Part shown: in pieces, positions 1 to 8,816 of the stretch
Layout: each line of letters begins with the position of its first letter
Position numbering within the stretch: position 1 is the stretch's first letter
DNA from: SZAS-103 sp036496805
GTDB taxonomy: Bacteria > Pseudomonadota > Gammaproteobacteria > Xanthomonadales > Xanthomonadaceae
Direction: 5' to 3'
Length of the DNA: 64,000 bases
Assembly: GCA_036496805.1 (NCBI GenBank)
Contig: DASXKN010000020.1
Coordinates: 1-64,000 of the forward strand
Made by a program: the position numbers and the translations under genes
The notes under the pieces: model-generated
Told to the model about the DNA's origin: nothing
The model's database searches: none
Seen by the model: the letters and a program-made list of their open reading frames with translations, nothing else

Positions 1-184
1 GCTTCCCGTTCGTGGTGAGCCTGTCGCTTCCCGTTCGTGGTGAGCCTGTCGCTTCCCGTTCGTGGTGAGCCTGTCGCTTCCCGTTCGTGGTGAGCCTGTC
101 GCTTCCCGTTCGTGGTGAGCCTGTCGAACCATGGACGGATCGGCTGAAGGCCCGTTGTGGCTCGACAGGCTCACCACGAACGGG
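1..184. repeat. Tandem array and inverted copy of chromosomal repeat family A
   Basis: Five head-to-tail copies of a 25-bp unit occupy 1-125, each containing the core TTCGTGGTGAGCCTGTC. The last copy continues as GAACCA. An inverted copy (CTCGACAGGCTCACCACGAA) lies at about 158-184, so the far end can form a long hairpin. The same family occurs at 30606-30795 inside soeA and at 37628-37709 before xerC. There are no spacers and no transposase. The array begins at the window edge, so its true left end is unknown. The core resembles dispersed palindromic repeats common in GC-rich proteobacteria; its function is unknown. Confidence 0.85.
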
Positions 185-340
185 CGTGAGGGGTTACGGA
201 CAGAGCCGAATGCAAAGCCGTCTCCGGGGCGCCGCGCCTGTCGCCGCAATCGCCTCGCGGAGCGGGGCGGTCATCCTTTCACCGGACCCGGCGCGCGGCG
301 CGCTGCTACGATGCGCGGGTTTTCGCAACGGCCCGCAAGC

Positions 341-2077
341 ATGAGCTCGACCCTGCCCCTCCCCCCGATCCAGGCCGCGCCACTGGGCGCCGACGATCGC
401 AGGCGCTTCGCGTTGTTCATGCTGTTCGCCCTGCTCCTGCTCGCAGCGGGCATCGGCCTGCGCGATCCGTGGCCGTCGGACGAGCCGCGCTTCACCCTGG
501 TGGCGAAGCAGATGGTCGAATCGGGCGACTGGCTGTTCCCGCACCGCGGCACCCAGCTCTACGCCGACAAACCGCCGGTGCTGATGTGGATGGAAGCGGC
601 CGGGTTCGAGATCTTCCACAACTGGCGCATTGCCTTCCTGCTGCCTTCACTGTTCGCCGGGCTGCTCTCGGTCGGGCTGACCTGGGACCTTGGGCGCAAG
701 CTCTGGAACCCGCGCGTGGGATTGTTCGCGGCCGGTGCGCTGCTGGCGGTGTTCCAGTTCGAATACCAGGTCAAGCGTGCGCAGATCGATCCGCTGGTGA
801 TGGGCTGGATCACGCTGGCGAACTGGGCCCTGCTGTTGCACTTCCTGCGCGGGCCGGACTGGCGCAAGTACTGGCTGGGCTGCTCCATGGCCGGCCTCGG
901 CGTGATCACCAAGGGCGTGGGCTTCCTCGCCCTGCTGATGCTGGTTCCCTACTTCGCCGGACGCGCGAAGGGCTGGGACGTGATCCGCACGCAGCGCTCG
1001 GCGTGGCGCTGGTGGCTGGGCGCGCTCGCCTTCCTCCTGCCGATCGCGCTGTGGCTGGCACCGATGCTGCTGATCGCCAGGGCGCGCGGTACGGCCGAAT
1101 ACACCGCCTACGTGCACGACATCCTCTTCCACCAGACCGCCGAGCGTTATTCCGAATCGTGGTCGCATCCACAGCCGTTCTGGTACTTCCTGCCGATCGT
1201 GCTGTTCAACTGGTTCCCGTTCTCGCTCGCTTACCCCGGGCTTTTCCCCCGCTGGCGCGAAGCGTGGCGCGCACGCGAGGCACGCGTGCTGCTGCCGCTG
1301 CTGTGGTCGGCGATGGTGTTGCTGTTCTTCAGCATCCCGGTCGGCAAGCGCGATGTGTACGTGATGCCGATCCTGCCGATGGTGGCGCTCGCCGCGGGAC
1401 CTTACCTGGAAGAAATCGCGGGCAAGCGCTGGCTGCGGATCAGCGCGTTCTGCATCGCCCTGGTCGGCGGCGTGGTGATCATCGGCGCCGGCATGCTGGC
1501 GATGCGCGGCCATCCGGCGGCGACGCGGATGGTGGTCGATCGCGGCCTGACCGACGGCGGCAGGTCGGTGTGGTGGATGATGTTGTGCGCGGGCGCGGCC
1601 TACGTCATCGCAGCGCTCGCATGCATGCCGCGGCGCGGGCTGCACGCGCTGCTCGCAGGCACGACCGCGTTCTGGCTGATCTGGAGCCTCTGGGCATACC
1701 CGGTGCTCAACGATTCGAGTTCCTCGGTCGGCATCATGCGCCGCGCCGGCGAGTTGATCGGCAAGGACGCCCAACTCGGCCTGGTCGGCTGGCGCGAACA
1801 GAACCTGTTGATGGCGGATCGTCCGGCGACCGATTTCGGCTTCCTCGCGCCGACGGCGCAGCAGTTCGCACGCGCGACCCAGTGGCAGGCGGCCGATCCG
1901 CAGCGACGCTGGGTGTTCGCGATCGACGACGCGATCGGGCGCTGCGTGGATCGCAGCCGCGCGCTGCGCGTGGGCGTGGCGAACCGGCGGACCTGGTGGG
2001 TCTATCGCCACGAGGCGGTGGTGCCCGACTGCGTGCCCGAGCCGGCAAAGGCCAAACCCGACGAACCCGGGATGTGA
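341..2077 (+). CDS. ArnT-like GT39 family membrane glycosyltransferase
   Basis: A polytopic inner-membrane protein of 578 residues. It probably uses a polyprenyl-phosphate sugar donor to modify lipid A, another glycan or a protein on the periplasmic side. The N-terminus has one hydrophobic helix followed by WPSDEPRF and later YADKPP, which matches the GT39/ArnT pattern in which an acidic residue in the first periplasmic loop is catalytic. About ten further hydrophobic helices follow. The reading frame is open further upstream, but that part lies in repeat DNA; ATG 341 begins just before the first helix and gives a normal N-terminus. No clear Shine-Dalgarno sequence is visible. The sugar and acceptor cannot be told. 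The opposite strand carries lipid A and core genes, which favours an envelope role. Confidence 0.8.
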   Translation: MSSTLPLPPIQAAPLGADDRRRFALFMLFALLLLAAGIGLRDPWPSDEPRFTLVAKQMVESGDWLFPHRGTQLYADKPPVLMWMEAAGFEIFHNWRIAFLLPSLFAGLLSVGLTWDLGRKLWNPRVGLFAAGALLAVFQFEYQVKRAQIDPLVMGWITLANWALLLHFLRGPDWRKYWLGCSMAGLGVITKGVGFLALLMLVPYFAGRAKGWDVIRTQRSAWRWWLGALAFLLPIALWLAPMLLIARARGTAEYTAYVHDILFHQTAERYSESWSHPQPFWYFLPIVLFNWFPFSLAYPGLFPRWREAWRAREARVLLPLLWSAMVLLFFSIPVGKRDVYVMPILPMVALAAGPYLEEIAGKRWLRISAFCIALVGGVVIIGAGMLAMRGHPAATRMVVDRGLTDGGRSVWWMMLCAGAAYVIAALACMPRRGLHALLAGTTAFWLIWSLWAYPVLNDSSSSVGIMRRAGELIGKDAQLGLVGWREQNLLMADRPATDFGFLAPTAQQFARATQWQAADPQRRWVFAIDDAIGRCVDRSRALRVGVANRRTWWVYRHEAVVPDCVPEPAKAKPDEPGM

Positions 2078-2080
2078 GCC

Positions 2081-2728
2081 TCAGCCCTTCGGCGGCAGCG
2101 GCAGCCACTTGACCAGGTTGCCGCGCATGCGCCGGAACAGGCGCTCGGTATTGCCGCGATTGAGCGCGCGGCTCATCGAACGGATCGGCAGCAGGTGTTT
2201 TTCGCCGAAGCCGTCGACCACCACCAGGCGCGGGCCGCCGCGCGAATCGCTGCCGTGGACGATGTTCCACGGATGCAGGTCGCCGAGGATCACTTCGCTG
2301 GCCAGCAGGTCGCGCAGCAGCGTTTCCAGCGCCTGTTCGATCCAAGGCTGGAACCCGCGCTCGCGTTCGTAGAGCGCGGCCAGCGTCGGCGCGGCATGGC
2401 CGTCGGGGCCGGCCACCATTTCGGAGACCAATCCCAGGCCAAGGTCGGTGTCGACCACGCCGAGCATGCGACTGATCGGGGGATCGGCTTGCGGATGGCG
2501 CGCGCGCACGGCGATGTATTCCTTGAGTTCGCGCACGAAGCCGGTGTAGTGCAGGGCGCGCTGCAGGCGCTTGGGCCAGCGCTGCCAGCGCGTCTTCGCG
2601 ACGTCCTCGCGGATCACCTTGACCAGCAGGGTGGCGTCGCGTGGATGCGCATAGATCGCGCGATGCTGGCCGACCGCGATCGGCTTGGCGTCGCGCAGTC
2701 GCAGGATGGCTGGGTCGGGCATGCGCAT
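2081..2728 (-). CDS. YrbL/PhoP-regulon type kinase-fold protein
   Basis: A 215-residue protein resembling the YrbL-PhoP_reg family, a small protein-kinase-like fold. Visible motifs are LLVKV (ATP-binding lysine), GDLHPWNIVHG (catalytic loop of the small-molecule kinase type) and VVVDGFGEK (DFG-like metal site). YrbL has no settled function. Here it is the last gene of an lpxL-glycosyltransferase operon, which suggests phosphorylation of an LPS-core sugar or its regulation, but that is inference from position. The start at 2728 (MRMPDP) was chosen because the upstream residues of the longer frame do not look conserved. It lies 87 bp after the preceding glycosyltransferase. Confidence 0.7.
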   Translation of the reverse strand: MRMPDPAILRLRDAKPIAVGQHRAIYAHPRDATLLVKVIREDVAKTRWQRWPKRLQRALHYTGFVRELKEYIAVRARHPQADPPISRMLGVVDTDLGLGLVSEMVAGPDGHAAPTLAALYERERGFQPWIEQALETLLRDLLASEVILGDLHPWNIVHGSDSRGGPRLVVVDGFGEKHLLPIRSMSRALNRGNTERLFRRMRGNLVKWLPLPPKG

Positions 2729-2815
2729 CGGAACATCGGAAGGGATGCGCGAAGCTATCGCAATTCCGCACCGGTCCGCGACCCTCGCCGGATCCGGCGG
2801 CCGAACCACGGGCTT

Positions 2816-3799
2816 TCAGCCGCGACCGAACCAGCGTCGCGGCAGCAACAGCTTCAACGCCCTTTCCGCACTCTTGCGGCGCAGGCCGGGATGCTGGAAG
2901 CCCCGCCACAATGGCCCGATCCAGCGAGTGCGCGGCTGGTCGATGATCGCCTCGCGCATGTCTGCCTCGAGCCGGTACATGCGCGCGAGCTCCAGCCCCA
3001 GGCGACGACGCTCCGGGGACAGTTCCGGCAACGCCGCCACGCAGCGTTCCTGGTCGGCCGCGATGTCGCGGTACATCGCCAGCACGCGGCGGTTGCGGCG
3101 CTCCCAGGTCGCGTAGTCGGCCTTGCTGCGGTCGAACATCCAGTCGTTGAGGTTGGCGCCGTGCTGGCGGTAGCCGAGCAGGGGCTCGGCGATGCAGCGG
3201 CAGCTTCCCAGCAGTGCGGCGCGAAGGCTGAGCATGTTGTCCTCGACGATGCCCTGCAGCGGCGGCAGGTCGGCGATCAGGACCCGGCGCACGGCCATCG
3301 ACGCGCCGAGCACGGTGGACATCTTGCCGCGCCGCAGGAACCAGTGCTGGTCGAGCTGTTCGGGTTGTCCGCGCGCGTTGCGCGCGAGCACATGTCCCTG
3401 CACATCGATGTCGTCGACCGAGGAGCCGGTGACCATGGCGTCGGGATGCGCGTCCAGGTCCGCCAGCAGGCGCTGGACGCGCTGCGGGTAGGCGACATCG
3501 TCGCCGGCGAGGAACACGAGGATTTCGCTGCCCGCGATCGCGGCCAGCTCATTGAGGTGTCCGCACAGGCCGAGGTTGCGCGGCGTGCTGCGCACGCTGA
3601 CGCGGTGCGGGCCGGAGTAGCCCGCAACGGCTGCCTGCGCGGCTTCCAGGGTGCCGTCGCCGGAGCTGTCGTCGGAGACGATGATCTCGCACGCCACCGT
3701 CTGCGCCAGCGCCGAGGCGACGGCCTCGGCGATCGTCGCGCGCATGCGGTAGGCGATGACCAGGATCGTCGCGGCGGGTGCGTCGGCGGTCGGGTTCAT
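2816..3799 (-). CDS. GT2 family glycosyltransferase
   Basis: A 327-residue cytoplasmic GT-A fold glycosyltransferase. The N-terminus has the GT2 core: a TILVIAYRM strand, IIVSDDSSGDGT (nucleotide-sugar binding) and VFLAGDDVAYP (the DxD-like metal site, here GDD). The start ATG at 3799 overlaps the stop of the upstream gene in an ATGA, so translation is coupled. Together with the neighbouring GT2 and lpxL it probably builds the LPS core or another cell-surface glycan. The sugar specificity cannot be read from the sequence. The 392-residue longer frame reads back through the upstream gene and is not real. Confidence 0.82.
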   Translation of the reverse strand: MNPTADAPAATILVIAYRMRATIAEAVASALAQTVACEIIVSDDSSGDGTLEAAQAAVAGYSGPHRVSVRSTPRNLGLCGHLNELAAIAGSEILVFLAGDDVAYPQRVQRLLADLDAHPDAMVTGSSVDDIDVQGHVLARNARGQPEQLDQHWFLRRGKMSTVLGASMAVRRVLIADLPPLQGIVEDNMLSLRAALLGSCRCIAEPLLGYRQHGANLNDWMFDRSKADYATWERRNRRVLAMYRDIAADQERCVAALPELSPERRRLGLELARMYRLEADMREAIIDQPRTRWIGPLWRGFQHPGLRRKSAERALKLLLPRRWFGRG

Positions 3800-4599
3800 G
3801 GCGATCCCATCGCGCGCAGCCTGGCGTACTTGTCGTATACGTAGCGCGCGTGGCAGGCATGGTAGGTGCGCGCCATCGTGCCGTCGAGGAAACCGCCGCG
3901 GAGCAGATAGTTCTTCAGCCAGTAGCCGGCGGCGTGCAGCGGCGCGGCGAGCGCGCCGGCGCGCCGGCCCTCGGCGTGCTTCTGGGTCGCCCACAACCCG
4001 GCGTAGCGCGCGAGCTTGGTGCGGTAGTCCGCGAGCGAGCGGGCCGTGTCGTGCTCGATCCGCGCGGGCACGGCGGCGATGCGACGGTTGCGCAGGTCGA
4101 GCCGCTCGTGCACGGCGGCCGGGAGGTAGCGCAGGTCATTGCGGAACAGGCGCTCGACCTTCTCGCGACCCCAGCCACCATGGTTGAGCGCGGCCCCCAG
4201 GAAATGGGTGCGGCGCTGCAATCGCCAGACGTCGGCGCGCTCGACCGCTCCAGCGGCGAACAGTCCGCGAAGTTCGGCATCGGCGCCCTCGCCCAGCCAC
4301 TCGTCGGCGTCGAGCAGCAGCACCCACGGCTGCTGCGCGCACGCGATCGCGGCGTTCTTCTGCGCGGAAAATCCCAGCCACTCCTGCTGCTGCACGCGCG
4401 CCCCGGCGGCCTGCGCCTCGGCGACCGTGGCGTCGGTCGAACCGGAATCGAGCACCACGACTTCGGCGCACAGGTTCGCCATCGAGGCCACGCAACGTCC
4501 GATGCGCCCGGCCTCGTTCTTCGCGATCACCACGCCCGACAGCGGCGGGCGATCACTCGCAGCGTCTTTTTCACCCGGCCGCGGCAGGACGTCGGTCAT
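3796..4599 (-). CDS. LPS-core type GT2 glycosyltransferase (WaaE/KdtX-like)
   Basis: A 267-residue GT2 enzyme of the beta-1,4-glucosyltransferase subgroup that adds glucose or a related sugar to the inner LPS core (WaaE, LgtF). Evidence is the compact N-terminal GT-A domain: SGVVIAKNEAGRIGRC, VVLDSGSTDAT, and LLLDADEWL with the DxD-type metal site. WLGFSAQKNAAI matches the family's WxGF..QKN segment. It overlaps lpxL upstream by 4 bp (ATGA) and the next glycosyltransferase downstream by 4 bp, forming a tightly coupled operon. The family assignment is fairly sure; the exact linkage is not. Confidence 0.85.
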   Translation of the reverse strand: MTDVLPRPGEKDAASDRPPLSGVVIAKNEAGRIGRCVASMANLCAEVVVLDSGSTDATVAEAQAAGARVQQQEWLGFSAQKNAAIACAQQPWVLLLDADEWLGEGADAELRGLFAAGAVERADVWRLQRRTHFLGAALNHGGWGREKVERLFRNDLRYLPAAVHERLDLRNRRIAAVPARIEHDTARSLADYRTKLARYAGLWATQKHAEGRRAGALAAPLHAAGYWLKNYLLRGGFLDGTMARTYHACHARYVYDKYARLRAMGSP

Positions 4600-5525
4600 C
4601 GCTGCGGCACCGGCTTGTAGGGGCTGATCTCGCCCGAACCCGGTGGACGCTTGCTATAGCGCTTGTAGGTCCACTGGTACTGCGCCGGATCACGCCGTGC
4701 GATCGCTTCCACGGCCGCATTCATCGCCGCGACCGCAGCCGGCAGGTCGTCGCCGGACACTGCGTCGGGCGCCGCGATCAGGTGCACCTCGAAACGCAAG
4801 CCGGACGCGGCGCCCGTTTCGCAGCGCTCGGCGATCGCGAACAGCACTGTCGCTCCGGTGCGCGCGGCCAGGCGCGGCAGCAAGGTCATGCTCAGCGCCT
4901 GGGTGCCGAAGAAGGGCGCCCACAGGCCTTCGCCCGCCTTGGGCTGCTGGTCCGGCAGGATGCCGACCACGCCCCCGGATGCGAGCGTCCTGAACAACTG
5001 GCGCATGGCCGTTCCCTCGGCCGGAACCTGGCGCACGTTCGCGCGACCGCGCACGCGTCGCAGGAAGGCCTCGCCGAAAGGATGTTCCGGCGGACGATAG
5101 AGCACGGTGATCGGGGTGCGCGCAGCCAGCCACTGGTTGAGCAGTTCCCAGTTGCCGTAGTGCGGCGCGGCGATGATCAGGCCTTTCCCCGAGGCCAGCG
5201 CGGCGTCGAACAGGTCCTGGCCGTGCACGGCGGCGGCGAAGCGCAGGTTGTCGCGCTCGCGTCGGGTCCAGAAACGCAGGGTTTCGAACAGTCCGCGAAA
5301 GGTCGCGCGCAGCACGTCGCGGAGCCGCAGCGCACGCGCCTCCGGATCGAGCTGCGGGTACACGATCTCCAGGTTGCGCCGGGCGACGCGCGCCTCGCGC
5401 ACGTCCAGCACGCGCGCCAGCACCGCGGTCACGCTGCCCAGCGCGTGCAGCACGCGCATCGGCAGCCGCCCGATCAGGGCGGCGAGCAGGTAGAGCACGG
5501 AGCCGGCAACGTCGGACAGGCGCAT
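4596..5525 (-). CDS. lpxL: LpxL/HtrB-family lipid A late acyltransferase
   Basis: A 309-residue inner-membrane acyltransferase that adds a secondary acyl chain (lauroyl or myristoyl) to Kdo2-lipid IVA using acyl-ACP. One hydrophobic N-terminal segment is followed by the acyltransferase domain. APHYGNWELL carries the catalytic HX4E motif (His and Glu), and GILPDQQPKAGEG and the C-terminal YQWTYKRYSKRP match the family. ATG 5525 is preceded two codons earlier by a possible TTG start at 5531. It is the first gene of the LPS operon, so the promoter should lie in 5526-5729. LpxL and LpxM paralogues cannot be separated from this sequence alone. Confidence 0.88.
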   Translation of the reverse strand: MRLSDVAGSVLYLLAALIGRLPMRVLHALGSVTAVLARVLDVREARVARRNLEIVYPQLDPEARALRLRDVLRATFRGLFETLRFWTRRERDNLRFAAAVHGQDLFDAALASGKGLIIAAPHYGNWELLNQWLAARTPITVLYRPPEHPFGEAFLRRVRGRANVRQVPAEGTAMRQLFRTLASGGVVGILPDQQPKAGEGLWAPFFGTQALSMTLLPRLAARTGATVLFAIAERCETGAASGLRFEVHLIAAPDAVSGDDLPAAVAAMNAAVEAIARRDPAQYQWTYKRYSKRPPGSGEISPYKPVPQR

Positions 5526-5729
5526 CGCCAAAGTCTATAGGCTGGCCGGGAAGCAGGCCTCTGCAAACCGTCGCGCGGAGCCGAATGGCGGCCGGCCCGG
5601 CGAATCCCAGGGCCCTGGCAACCTTGGCGGTGTCGCCGGAGGGATTGGCGACGGCGACTCCTGCGCCCTTCCCTTTTCCGCCACCCATCGGCAGCATGCG
5701 GCGATGTCCGGCAATCCGCCCCGTCCGCC

Positions 5730-6176
5730 ATGCTGGCGCTGATCCAGCGCGTGACGCGCGCCAGCGTCAGCGTTGGCGGCGACGTCGTCGGCGCGATCGG
5801 CCCGGGCCTGCTGGCGCTGATCGCGGTCGAGCCAGGCGACGGCGAGGCGCAGGCGCAGCGCACCTGCGAACGCCTGCTCGGCTACCGCATCTTCGACGAC
5901 GGGCAGGGCCGCATGAACCGCTCGCTGGCGGACACCGGCGGCGGCCTGCTGCTGGTCAGCCAGTTCACCCTGGCGGCCGACACCCGCAAGGGCATGCGCC
6001 CCGGCTTCTCCACCGCGGCCGATCCGGCCGAAGGACTGCGTTGGTTCGAACGCCTGGTCGAAATCGCACGTGCGCGTCATCCGCAGGTTGCGATCGGGCG
6101 TTACGGCGCCCATATGCAGGTGGAACTGGTCAACGACGGCCCGGCGACTTTCCTGCTGGCGGCGCGCGCGTCCTGA
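5730..6176 (+). CDS. dtd: D-aminoacyl-tRNA deacylase
   Basis: A 148-residue homodimeric cytoplasmic enzyme that hydrolyses D-aminoacyl-tRNA (and Gly-tRNA-Ala), recycling mischarged tRNA. It has the usual length and both cross-subunit active-site motifs: SQFTLAADTRKGMRPGF and NDGPATFLL (the Gly-cisPro motif is altered or aligned differently here; NxGPxT is clear). It begins MLALIQRV as typical Dtd proteins do. It lies divergently from the LPS operon and 155 bp upstream of rpoD, without an obvious terminator, so read-through into rpoD is possible. Confidence 0.95.
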   Translation: MLALIQRVTRASVSVGGDVVGAIGPGLLALIAVEPGDGEAQAQRTCERLLGYRIFDDGQGRMNRSLADTGGGLLLVSQFTLAADTRKGMRPGFSTAADPAEGLRWFERLVEIARARHPQVAIGRYGAHMQVELVNDGPATFLLAARAS

Positions 6177-6273
6177 CCCGGCGTCCGGCCGGGTGACGCG
6201 CGCCGCGAGGGTATGGCGGCAAGCCCGGCCCAACGCCAGATGAGCAGGCCGTCACCCTTTTCCGATCAAGTAC

Positions 6274-6304
6274 TTGGGAATCGGGCCGCCGGCTACGATA
6301 TAAT
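6274..6304 (+). promoter_or_regulatory. Candidate sigma-70 promoter of rpoD
   Basis: A perfect TATAAT lies at 6299-6304, preceded by TTGGGA at 6274-6279 with a 19-bp spacer, which is longer than ideal. The rpoD ATG is at 6332, giving a leader of about 20 nt. A perfect -10 box is rare in such GC-rich DNA, so it is unlikely to be chance. Confidence 0.55.
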
Positions 6305-6331
6305 GGCAGGTCAACTTCCCGCGGCGCACCC

Positions 6332-8173
<1,842 letters not shown>

Positions 8174-8182
8174 GCGTGTTTT

Positions 8183-8220
8183 CCTTCTTCCCTTGCGGGA
8201 GAGGGCGAGAAGGAAGAAGG
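8183..8220. repeat. Inverted repeat after rpoD
   Basis: CCTTCTTCC at 8183-8191 is perfectly complementary to GGAAGAAGG at 8212-8220, with TTGCGGGAGAGGGC between. The interior resembles the CTCTCCC/GGGAGAG motifs of repeat family B seen at 27173, 33176 and 45350, so this is probably a degenerate copy. Confidence 0.5.
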
Positions 8221-8242
8221 GTGTTCCACCGTTCTCGTGCCC

Positions 8243-8267
8243 AACGGCCGCGCAAGCGGCCGTTTTC
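8243..8267 (+). terminator. Rho-independent terminator of rpoD
   Basis: AACGGCCG at 8243-8250 pairs with CGGCCGTT at 8257-8264 around a CGCAAG loop, and the right arm runs into TTTT. It lies 70 bp after the rpoD stop and 50 bp before the tRNA gene. Confidence 0.75.
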
Positions 8268-8316
8268 GTATGGTGATCGTCGCGCTGCGCGCGACAACGT
8301 TCTATGATTGAAGCAC

Positions 8317-8641
8317 GGGCCTATAGCTCAATGGTTAGAGCAGGGGACTCATCAGCAAGGTGCCGCCGCGCCGGAAGACGCGGACGGGAACGGGATGAAT
8401 TCAGGGAAACCTCAGCGGCAGTCGCCTGACCGGGACTGGACGGTGGCGATCCTGAGCCAAGCCGGCGGTACACCGCCGGAAGGTGCAGAGACTACCTGGG
8501 GGCTTCAGCGCCCTTGATCACAGGCTCGAGCGTCCCGCACCCCACCAGCGATTGCTGCGGGTGAAGAGATAGTCCGCGCCGATCGGAAACGATCGGAGAC
8601 CGCGAATCCCTTGGTTCCAGGTTCGAGTCCTGGTGGGCCCA
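8317..8641 (+). tRNA. tRNA-Ile2 (anticodon CAU, lysidine type) interrupted by a group I intron
   Basis: Exon 1 is 8317-8352 (acceptor GGGCCTA, D arm GCTC/GAGC, anticodon stem GGGGA, loop CTCAT). Exon 2 is 8605-8641 (AA, stem TCCCT, T arm CCAGG/CCTGG around TTCGAGT, acceptor TGGGCCC, discriminator A). Joined, they give a normal 73-nt cloverleaf without an encoded CCA. The anticodon is CAU. The acceptor pairs C4-G69 and C5-G68 are the known recognition elements of TilS, which changes C34 to lysidine, and the anticodon arm resembles E. coli ileX; both favour tRNA-Ile2 over elongator tRNA-Met. The intron sits between positions 36 and 37. Maturation would need RNA splicing and CCA addition. Confidence 0.93.
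8353..8604 (+). ncRNA. Self-splicing group I intron (IC3-like) in tRNA-Ile2
   Basis: A 252-nt intron without a protein gene. The conserved core elements can be read in order: P (ATTCAGGGAAACCT, 8399-8412), Q (ATCCTGAGCCAAGCC, 8449-8463), R (GTGCAGAGACTACC, 8483-8496) and S (AAGAGATAGTCC, 8564-8575). P7 forms between GACTA in R and TAGTC in S. A 3-bp P1 is visible: exon CAT (8350-8352) pairs with GTG at 8360-8362, including the required U-G pair at the 5' splice site. A P9 hairpin (CCGATCG/CGATCGG, GAAA loop) spans 8579-8596. The last base is G (8604), as group I introns require. Position and short P1 match the known Azoarcus tRNA-Ile(CAU) intron. Confidence 0.93.
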
Positions 8642-8697
8642 GAAAAGCGATGCAGGCCATCCGCGGCGTTCTGCAAAGAATTGGTTGTCCGCAATGG

Positions 8698-8729
8698 CCA
8701 AGCCATCATTTCCTGAAAGCATGGCTTGG
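8698..8729. other. Inverted repeat between the tRNA and the S53 peptidase gene
   Basis: CCAAGCCAT at 8698-8706 is complementary to ATGGCTTGG at 8721-8729 with a 14-nt loop. It lies about 90 bp upstream of the peptidase start and is not followed by a T-run. It could be a leader hairpin or an operator; nothing further supports either. Confidence 0.4.
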
Positions 8730-8816
8730 GCCGACCCGCTCTGAATGAGCAGGGTCTTCACCCAGAGCAACACCGCGCTTGTCATTCCCAACCATACCCC
8801 GTTTCGAAGAGGCTTC

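Noticed and set aside
1..125. Repeat array considered as CRISPR
   Set aside because: The units are directly adjacent with no unique spacers, and no cas genes are present. The same holds for 30606-30740.
5531..5729. Search for a riboswitch or small RNA between lpxL and dtd
   Set aside because: Only scattered short GC-rich pairings were seen; nothing matches a known structured RNA.
8308..8709. Small open frames on both strands across the tRNA-intron region
   Set aside because: They overlap the tRNA exons and the structured intron core, lack ribosome binding sites and have no protein features. No homing endonuclease is encoded.
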